Shown in pieces: positions 57,279-64,000 of a stretch of 64,000 bases of DNA. The notes under the pieces were generated by a model, which saw only the letters and a list, made by a program, of their open reading frames with translations, had not been told where the DNA came from and did no database searches. The position numbers and the translations under genes were made by a program. Source of the stretch: Castanea sativa (lineage: Eukaryota > Streptophyta > Magnoliopsida > Fagales > Fagaceae); assembly GCF_040712315.1 (NCBI RefSeq), contig NC_134017.1, forward strand, positions 8,896,001-8,960,000. Direction: 5' to 3'. Every line of letters starts with the position of its first letter. The stretch's first letter is position 1.

Positions 57279-58700
57279 TCCTCTCTTCTGCTCCTCATTC
57301 CTCATGCATTTACATCTAATTTTTATGCATTGCTTTGTTTAATATGTTTCTGTTTGAGTGTTTTTAGTTTTGCTTTATTTTTTTTTCAAAAAAAAAATTG
57401 AAAAATCAAAAAAATACAAAAACAATGTGTGTTTGTGTACATTGGTACTCGTGTACCTTTAATGGCCAATGAAACAAATTTTTCTAAACTTTGTATCTCT
57501 TGTAGCATAGATGAGGATCTCCATGCACAATTAAGCAAGTGAGCTTTGTGGCTCGTGTTTGTGATGAGTAAGATTAAGTAATCTCTTATACTTAACACTC
57601 GTATCACTCTTTTTGATGAGAAAGACTAAAAAATCCTAAGAGAAATGCATAAATAACCATCTCACCATTATTGCTCGCCAATTATGAAATGACATCTGTA
57701 TGCTTCGGCATAACAAAAGTGCAATATTAAAAAGCTTAACATCATTGGGTATTTATTTTCTCTCTTTTATGTGCCAATGCATGATATGCTTACTAAAAGA
57801 AAAACATGCAAATAAAAATTAAAGCAAAAGAAACAAAAATGCTTTATATATGATTGTAATCATGTATTCTAGGAGATGTGAGAGTTATAGAATGTACCTT
57901 GAAGATCCTCATCAAGTAGTTATGATCGTGTGTGAGTTAAATTGATTTACTTATATCTCAAATTGTCATAACATGTAGACACTCATAATCTTGAGATGTT
58001 TTTCACACAACACATAATATTCTTTTCTACTTTTGATACATGTGCAGGTACAATGTGATTTGGCCATCACAAGGTTTACATGTATTAATGTATGTTCACT
58101 AAACTGTCTTAACTTGTTTTTGAAATATAAAATCGGTTAGACTTGTTTAATGTGTGTGTGTGTGTTTTTGGATCTATGTGCTTAACATTTTTCTTGATTG
58201 AGATATGTTTTGAGAGATTAAAACGTTTTTTTGGATCCTTGGTTGAGTAGCATGTTTGATTACATTCATGTCTGTGTTTTTATCTTCTTTGAAAAACTTT
58301 TTTTAAGCAATCTCAAGAGCTCCTCGATACCCCTTGACAGCTAGGTTATCTATCGAGCTCTTCAGCTTCTTTTTATCACAATTTCGATAGCTTCTTGATA
58401 GCTTCTCGATCCATCAAGAAAGTTTATGTCTCCATGATAGATGCTCGATAGCTTCTTGATCCATCGAACCTCTTTACTATGGAAACCTCTGGATAGCTCC
58501 TCGATAGCTATTTTTCACCATTTTAATTCTCGACAGCTCTCAATCCATCGAGAATTATGAGATTCCTATATATAGGGTCAATGCAATTTCTGCTCATTTC
58601 TCCCCGATCTTTCTCGACAGAATCTGTCTCCTTACCTACCCAAACTCATTTCTCTCTTTCTAAACCTCTCACCCAAAAGTTCTTCAGCCTTAAGATCATC
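57279..58700 (+). other. Inner copia region between pol and the extra ORF, with a candidate promoter
   Basis: Non-coding. The stretch 58320-58560 has many (A/T)TCGATAGCT-type phrases (CTTGATAGCTTCTCGATCC). It is followed by CCTATATATAGGGTCAATGC near 58566, a TATA-like box, and a pyrimidine-rich leader-like tract to about 58720. This arrangement suggests a promoter for the next ORF. Confidence 0.45.
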
Positions 58701-59069
58701 TTCTTTCATCTAGTATGATCTTTTTCACTCATTCTATCATGCATTTCATGTTTACTGACCTAACTTTTTGTATTTTTGAAACATTTTGGGGTTTTTCAAA
58801 ATTTATGAAGTTTTTGTGAAATTTTTGGGATGGGTCTTGTTTAAGTGTTGTTAAATCATCATGTATTGCATCACATTTGCATTATAACAATGTTTCATCA
58901 TTTTAGATGTATGTTTACATTGTTGCAAACTTGTGTGTTGATAGGTTTGGATTGGGCTGAGCCCATGATGCTTTTACTATTGCATGTCACATAATCATGC
59001 ATTTTCATGCATACATACTTTTTTTTCTCTATATTCTTATATTGATCTGTGTTGGTGCTTTTCTACGTG

Positions 59070-60268
59070 TCTTTATCTCTCTTTCCTTCTTTCGGTCAGT
59101 TGCTCTATGGAACCTAAATGAAAATCTACTCCATCTCGGAACCCTCTTTGTTTCGGGGCATCTTCTTTTGATTCTACCCCCTCCACATACGGTTTCGTGA
59201 TGACAAAGCCCACAAGGACTTTTTGGAGAACTTTTCTAGACGAGGCATTCATTCGGAACGCCAAGTCATTTTATCGGACTTCTTTAATATTGACCTACCT
59301 ACTGTCATTCATAGTAGGGGTTGAGAGTTACTGTGTGGCGTCTTGGTCACTTGTCCATCCGTGATCATACAGGAGTTCTACTCCAACATGCACAGATTCG
59401 ATTATTCAGTACCTCTTTTTGTTACTCACGTTTGAGGTACGCGCATTGTGGTCACATCGGATATTGTATCCGAGGTGCTCCACGTCTCGAGGGTAGTGCA
59501 TCCTGACTACGCCGGCTGTGATCGTCTTAAAACTATGTCTAAAGACGAGTTGATGTCTTCTTTTTGTAAGTGACCTTCAGATTGGAGTGATCGTCAATAC
59601 ACCCCTTGCTTGGCCTTTGCTAAAGGTCTAAGGTTTCTTAATATGGTGATAACTTTTGTTTTGCATCCTCTGTCTCACTATAACTCCATCACAGAGGTCC
59701 GTGCTCGATTTTTGCTATCCCTTTTAGAGGACATTTCTGTTGACTTCCCCTTTCATTTCATTCTATTCCTTATAGATGTCTATAGGGATACGACGACTCA
59801 TGATAAGCTCATTTTTTTTTCGGCTATCACGAGGATCATTTGCCATTTTTCTATCTCCTATCCTGAGTCGGACCACTTCTTAGTTATGTGTACCATAGAT
59901 GCTGCTACCATTAAATGGAGTGAGGCACAACTTCGATCGAGGTGGATCGGGACGGCAATTCCTCTAGCTTCTACAGCTCCATCCACCTCTGCTCCTTCTT
60001 CTTCTGCGGGTGGGATGACTCTTGAGGACATCATGGCACAACTTGTGCGCATGGATGCTCACCTTGACACTCTCAGTGATGAGTTGTGTCAAGTGAACAC
60101 CTGTGTTGGTCGTATGCATGACAACAGGCTACTATGGGTGGTTTTGCTACTTACTCTTCTCTGTCTCCACTGGCTTCAGAGGATGAGAGTGATGATGGCT
60201 CTGGTAGTGATGGTGCTGATGAGGACAATGGTGCTAGCTCGCCCAGTGATGACGAGATGTCTACTTGA
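59070..60268 (+). pseudogene. Extra ORF downstream of copia pol (plant transposon protein-like)
   Basis: In one main frame with interruptions: FRDDKAHKDFLENFSRRGIH, SERQVILSDFFNIDLPTVIH, IIQEFYSNMHRFDYSVPLF, PDYAGCDRLKTMSKDELMS, then the longest open part from 59610 (FLNMVITFVLHPLSHYN, LSLLEDISVDFPFHFILFL). A helical MAQLVRMDAHLDTLSDELC segment and an acidic tail (DESDDGSGSDGADEDNGASS) end at TGA 60266-60268. Stops near 59323, 59431 and 59572 and a frameshift near 60125 disable it. The RGW/EFYxNM pattern resembles the 'putative plant transposon protein' domain (Transposase_32) found near plant retroelements. It occupies the position of the env-like ORF in SIRE-type copia elements. Its function is unknown. 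Confidence 0.65.
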
Positions 60269-60292
60269 TGTACTATCCCTTTGTCAGTCATG

Positions 60293-60306
60293 ACAAAAAG
60301 GGAGAG
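60293..60306 (+). other. Internal polypurine tract
   Basis: ACAAAAAGGGAGAG follows the extra ORF stop by 25 bp. It resembles the terminal tract at 60833-60843, about 540 bp before the LTR. Confidence 0.55.
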
Positions 60307-60832
60307 TAATTTTGGATATGAGAGTAGTCATATACATAGGACGAGAGTTAGTACTTAGGAGATTTTTGTTAGGGGGAGTGTCTATACATTGAGGGATGTA
60401 GTGAGGACTTTCATATCTTTTTCTTTTCTTTCTATTTTAGATACAATGTTCATGTATCTTTGGTCTTGTGATCACTTTGTGATAGCAAACCTTGTACTTA
60501 TTGATGATATATATACATTGAGGTTGTTATAACAATTCTTTCACCTATCTTTACATGTGTTGTTTCTTTTCTCTCTTTATACACATGCTTCTTATATATT
60601 GTATGTAATCTTTTATTTCTGTTTCAAACTAAGATGCTTTGATGAGTTTTTTTAAAGTATTTTAGAAATACAAGTTCAAAGTCTTCCTTACCATAAACTC
60701 TCTTCTTGCAAAATTTTTCAAGAATTTGTATTAGGATAGATTTTATTGTGTTCAACAAGTGAGTACGAGTTGAGTGATTTATGACTTCTCTCATATGTTC
60801 ATTTGTTTGTTGTGGTTTTGTCATGGATTGCC

Positions 60833-60843
60833 AAAGGGAGAGA
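60833..60843 (+). other. Inner copia terminal polypurine tract
   Basis: AAAGGGAGAGA directly before the 3' LTR, the expected site of plus-strand priming. Confidence 0.75.
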
Positions 60844-60844
60844 T

Positions 60845-61882
60845 TGTTAGGACATATGTGAATCATGTTAGGAACATACGTCAATATTTTATGTAATTGG
60901 CTAATCATTTGACAAAACGCACATTACTTGTATTTAGGTAGATCTAGAACATGTTTAATGCTTCAAGAAACAAGGTTTCAAGTTCAAGTGTTAAAGCCAT
61001 GCAAGTCTATCCAAGAATCAAGTGAAAAAGTGTTGTTCATTAAAACTCGACAGCTAGTATCTATCGAGGCTTAAAAAGCTGTTTCAACCCAAGGCTCAAA
61101 AAGTTGTTTCAACCCGAGGCTCGACAACTACTTGACAGATAGGGTATCTATCGAGATTTATAAAAAACAGATTTTAAGTTATGATTTTCATCCAATCCGT
61201 GAATGTATGTTTAGGCTTTCTTTTCTCACAACCCTAAGCATATATAAGGATTGTTTTAAGGGTCGTCACAGGTAGCATGAGAGCAATGTTGCACAAGAGT
61301 GAAGCAAAGTGTTGTTCATGCAAATTGTGACCGAAAACCTAGTTTGCCTTAGTTCATCTTGAAGAAGATGCTGTGTTTGTATACCGTAGGGTTTTGTGAC
61401 CAAGCAACTTCATGATCTTCATCGTGTGATGAATTAAAGAAATTTGCAGCCAACATCCTTTTCAAGTTGGTGATAAAGTCGCGTACTGGGATCCGCGCAT
61501 CTATTGGTTAGTCACGTACTGGGAGCCATGCATAAAAATGAGAGATTTTCAGTACAGAACAAGTCCAATTGGGTATTGGGGTAAGGGTTTAATTGTAGGT
61601 TGGTATAAGGTACTAGGATTCCTTTACTTGTAACTGCTTGTTGTGATAGTAGTGAATTCTCGGGAGTGGTGACCTTAAAATCATCCGGTGGGGTTTTTGC
61701 CTTGAAGGTTTCCCCATTCAAAAACAAATCACCTTGTCAAATTTATTATCCGTTGCATTTTACTTTAGTTGGTGATTTGTTTGAGCTACCACGTACATTG
61801 CATGTTAATTCGATTAATTAATAAATTTGATTAATTAATCAATTAATTAATTATAAGGGGTCAATACATTCTTGGCCTATCA
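60845..61882 (+). repeat. Inner copia 3' LTR (1038 bp)
   Basis: A direct repeat of 53488-54501. It includes a short internal duplication around 61075-61110 (AAAGCTGTTTCAACCC, AAAAGTTGTTTCAACCC) that is not in the 5' copy and accounts for the greater length. Confidence 0.92.
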
Positions 61883-62451
61883 AGAGACACTAGAAAAGTG
61901 ACAAACATGAACAAATTTAGGAACATCAGTATTCCTAATAGCAAATCTAGTCTCAGATTTTGGTTTTTGTCTTAACAAAGAACAGTTTGGTCTAATATGA
62001 CCAACAACACCACAAAAGTGACAGGTTAGCACAAAGACAAATTTCTTTTGTACTCTAGCAGTAGGTTTAGACACAGGTTTAAAAACTTCAGCGTCTACAT
62101 CAGAACTTTTACCTTTGTCTAACCTAGAAAAATAAGTTTTTTCTTTATAATTCCTCTTAAAAGGAGGGATATAAAGTTTTTCAGCTTTAGGCATAAGAGA
62201 AACAAAAACACATCTGTCATCAACAACAGCAAGTTTGGTACAAGACAATTTTTTCAATTCAGATTTAGACTTAGCTAACTCATGTTCCAAACTTTTCATC
62301 TTTTCATCTTGAGAGAAAAATTGATTTCTTAAAAATTCATTCTTTTTATTACAATCATCTAATCTCACAATCAATTTCTCTTTTTCAAGATTAACCAATT
62401 TTAACTCTTCCTTCAATTTCTTAGCAATTTTCATAGATTTAGTTAATTCCC
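61883..62451 (-). pseudogene. Outer gag, middle piece with zinc knuckle
   Basis: Read on the - strand it encodes a lysine/glutamate-rich coiled coil (KKLKEELKLVNLEKEKL, DEKMKSLEHELAKSKSELKK), a basic segment (YIPPFKRNYKEKTYF), and the CCHC zinc knuckle CHFCGVVGHIRPNC, followed by the start of a second knuckle (CHFSSVS) that is cut by the inner copia. The second knuckle has serine for its second cysteine. The first codons continue upstream past the solo LTR at 62452. Confidence 0.85.
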
Positions 62452-63712
62452 TGATAATAGTTTAATTTTGCATATTTATATTGTTATTAGAAAGAATTAT
62501 CATACTTATTTTGAATTAGTTTATGCATTTTATAGTTGGTTTTGAAATAATGCTAAATAATCAATTTTGTGCTTAACTGAATTTTAATGGGTGAATTTGT
62601 TATTTTGTAGGATGATGAAATTAAATAAATAGATTTGTGCAAAGAAGAAATCTAATAGACTTTAATTTTACAAGGGAAATGATAAATTCAAAGAAGGTCA
62701 ACCCAATTAAATTCAAGTCCAATTAGAGTAAGGAATCAAAGGAAATTTGCACCAAATCCAAGTCCAATTTGGATTAGGATTCTAGCTTGCTTACTAGTTA
62801 GTATTTGGAGCATAAATTTTGGCTTAGATATCCAACTGAGATGATTCAAGTTGGGCTGGAAAGCTACCTTAAAAGGCTACAACTTTGTAGTTTACCAAAA
62901 GTCCTAAGTTTGAAGTTAAAGTGGGCCAAAAACATCGATTAAGTGAAGCCTAAAAACTTGAGATTTTCTCCAAATGGGAATTCAGCTTGTAATAGGATTC
63001 ATTGACCTATTTAAAGGCTCTTTAGGGGCAAAATTTAGAGGAGAGCTGCCGTAGAACATAATTTAGGATTTATTAAAGTTTCTTTACTGTTTTTAGAGTT
63101 TTATTTGTGTTATGGTTGGCTAGAAGCCTTGCTAAGGCAAGGGGTGAAACCCAACTATTTATTGGTATATTCTTAACAATTATTTATTGGTTTTAATGCT
63201 TATGCTTTTATGTTTTTTTATTATTGTTTTACTCATCTAGAAAAGTGTTTAGTTTTGTATAATCCTTTGATTTATCATAGACTCCGGGCACGTTAAATGC
63301 TTAGTATTCCCTGTGAACTAATTCACTATTTTTAATTTACCTAAAATCAATCAATTTCATGAAACTACCTGAGACAATTAATTCCTGAGTTTTTATTTTT
63401 AAATCACCCAACTAAGATCATCCTTCGTATAAATTTTAGTTGAGTTATAAAATAAATACTGTTAAGGTTATCAATAGATGTGTTGTGTGTGGATCCCTAA
63501 ACCTTACCGCCTTAATATATTATTATTTTCTCTCAATTTAAATTAACTTTACTAAACCATCAAAAATCTCTTCAGTTAAACTTTATTATTTTAGTTTTAT
63601 TCTTTTGTGGTTTGCTAATCAATTCTTTTTTCACTATGGATTCGATCTCGAACTTATCAAGTTATTACTTCATGGCAATCCTGCACTTGGGAGCATTATT
63701 TATATCGCAACA
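62452..63712 (+). mobile_element. Solo LTR inserted in the outer gag (1261 bp)
   Basis: Begins TGATAATAGTTTAATTTTGC and ends TTATTTATATCGCAACA. Flanked by TTCCC (62447-62451) and TTCTC (63713-63717), a one-mismatch 5-bp target duplication. Removing the LTR and one flank copy makes the gag frame continuous. Internal phrases (GCTAAGGCAAGGGGTGAAAC, ATGGATTCGATCTCGAACTT) are typical of plant gypsy LTRs, so a gypsy origin is likely. No internal coding region remains. Confidence 0.78.
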
Positions 63713-63820
63713 TTCTCTACAGAAAGTTTCACAGGCATCAACAAGATCAACAAAAACAATAGTGTTCTTTTTATTCAAATCATCACAAATATGAGCAGAC
63801 AAACACTTAAAATTATCCAT
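63713..63820 (-). pseudogene. Outer gag, N-terminal piece
   Basis: The ATG at 63820 (reading left) opens MDNFKCLSAHICDDLNKKN and continues about 36 codons to the solo LTR at 63712, where the frame is interrupted. It lies about 60 bp inside the primer site, the expected position for a gag start. Confidence 0.65.
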
Positions 63821-63878
63821 GATAGCAGGGATCAATGATCAACTCTAGGTATAAAAACCTAAAAACAAGAGCTAACCC

Positions 63879-63890
63879 GCTCTGATACCA
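63879..63890 (-). other. Outer element primer-binding site
   Basis: GCTCTGATACCA is the inverse of TGGTATCAGAGC, so reverse transcription of this element proceeds on the - strand. It sits two bases from the LTR at 63893. Confidence 0.9.
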
Positions 63891-63892
63891 AT

Positions 63893-64000
63893 TGTTTGTT
63901 CATTTAGACTCCTTAAACAGATTGTTTAATCTAATATATTAACCAAGTGATTACTTAGATTAGTTTTTAGATCTAGGTTAAATAAAAAAAAATCATATCA
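63893..64000 (-). repeat. Outer element 5' LTR (cut by window end)
   Basis: Begins (as + strand) TGTTTGTTCATTTAGACTCC and matches 48204-48305 in sequence order. Only the end next to the primer site is visible. Confidence 0.8.

Larger units (their letters stand above)
53488..61882 (+). mobile_element. Inner Ty1/copia element (SIRE-like), nested in the outer gag
   Basis: LTRs 53488-54501 and 60845-61882 both begin TGTTAGGACATATGTGAATC and end TTCTTGGCCTATCA. The 5' LTR is followed by TGGTATCAGAGC (54504-54515), and the 3' LTR is preceded by AAAGGGAGAGA (60833-60843). Flanks GGAGA (53483-53487) and AGAGA (61883-61887) form a one-mismatch 5-bp target duplication. Gag and protease are deleted. 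Integrase, RT and RNase H remain in many pieces, and an extra ORF lies downstream of pol. The SIRE-like label rests on the primer site, the purine tract and the extra downstream ORF, and is tentative. Confidence 0.9.
48204..64000 (-). mobile_element. Outer copia-like, gag-only element on the - strand (extends past window)
   Basis: A repeat beginning near 48204 (TCGTTTAAACTCCTTAAACA) recurs at 63893 (TTCATTTAGACTCCTTAAAC) and continues with ATATATTAAC…GATTACTTAGATTA at both. These are the two LTRs in direct orientation, the right one cut by the window end. Next to the right LTR, 63879-63890 is the inverse of TGGTATCAGAGC, the initiator-tRNA primer site, proving - strand orientation. Between them lie three pieces of a gag gene (63820-63713, 62451-61883, 53487-53207) split by two younger insertions. 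No protease, integrase or RT of this orientation is present, so it is a non-autonomous gag-only form. Confidence 0.75.

Overview
The window reads as nuclear DNA from a flowering plant, probably a woody eudicot. The evidence is spliced ankyrin/PGG-type membrane protein genes, AT-rich intergenic sequence, microsatellites, and nested plant-type CACTA, Ty3/gypsy (Tat-like) and Ty1/copia elements. No rRNA, tRNA or CRISPR array was recognised. The species is not determinable from the sequence alone.

The host framework is a tandem array of three related ankyrin-repeat/PGG-domain genes on the + strand. Copy 1 (1-1166) is cut by the window start but otherwise looks intact. Copy 2 (27658-29340) has a good first exon, but its intron acceptor, reading frame and PGG exon are damaged. 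Copy 3 (47115-47746) keeps promoter and PGG-domain sequence but has lost the ankyrin exon. The non-coding flanks of the copies are also duplicated (for example 24.0-24.3 with 37.6-38.0 kb, 26.3-27.6 with 44.9-47.1 kb), so the older insertions can be checked against 'empty' paralogous sites inside this window.

Between copies 1 and 2 lies a complete 19.1 kb CACTA (En/Spm) transposon, 2317-21415. It has a 13-bp perfect terminal inverted repeat, a 3-bp AGA target duplication and palindromic subterminal repeats. It also carries a four-exon TnpD-type transposase and a seven-exon PF03004-type (TnpA-like) gene, both of which splice to open frames. Its left half holds a large head-to-head inverted minisatellite, a duplicated AT-rich block, and what look like captured host-gene pieces (a PPR-protein fragment, an OPA3-like exon, and one unidentified exon).

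Between copies 2 and 3 are two inverted MULE-type MITEs, a 3'-truncated Tat-type gypsy element on the - strand (29.8-37.3 kb) with a dimeric tandem repeat and an antisense ORF fragment, and a decayed copia element with both LTRs (38297-44434). To the right of copy 3 is a stack of nested elements. A - strand, gag-only copia-like element (48.2 kb to beyond the window) has its gag interrupted twice: by a + strand copia element (53488-61882) placed in a zinc-knuckle codon region, and by a solo LTR (62452-63712). In both cases removing the insert and one target duplication restores the gag frame. The + strand copia carries an additional ORF downstream of pol, preceded by a candidate internal promoter.

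Most interesting are the apparently intact gene-capturing CACTA element and its inverted minisatellite, the doubly interrupted gag-only element, and the extra ORFs in the two retroelement classes. All family assignments come from motif recognition, not from database searches.
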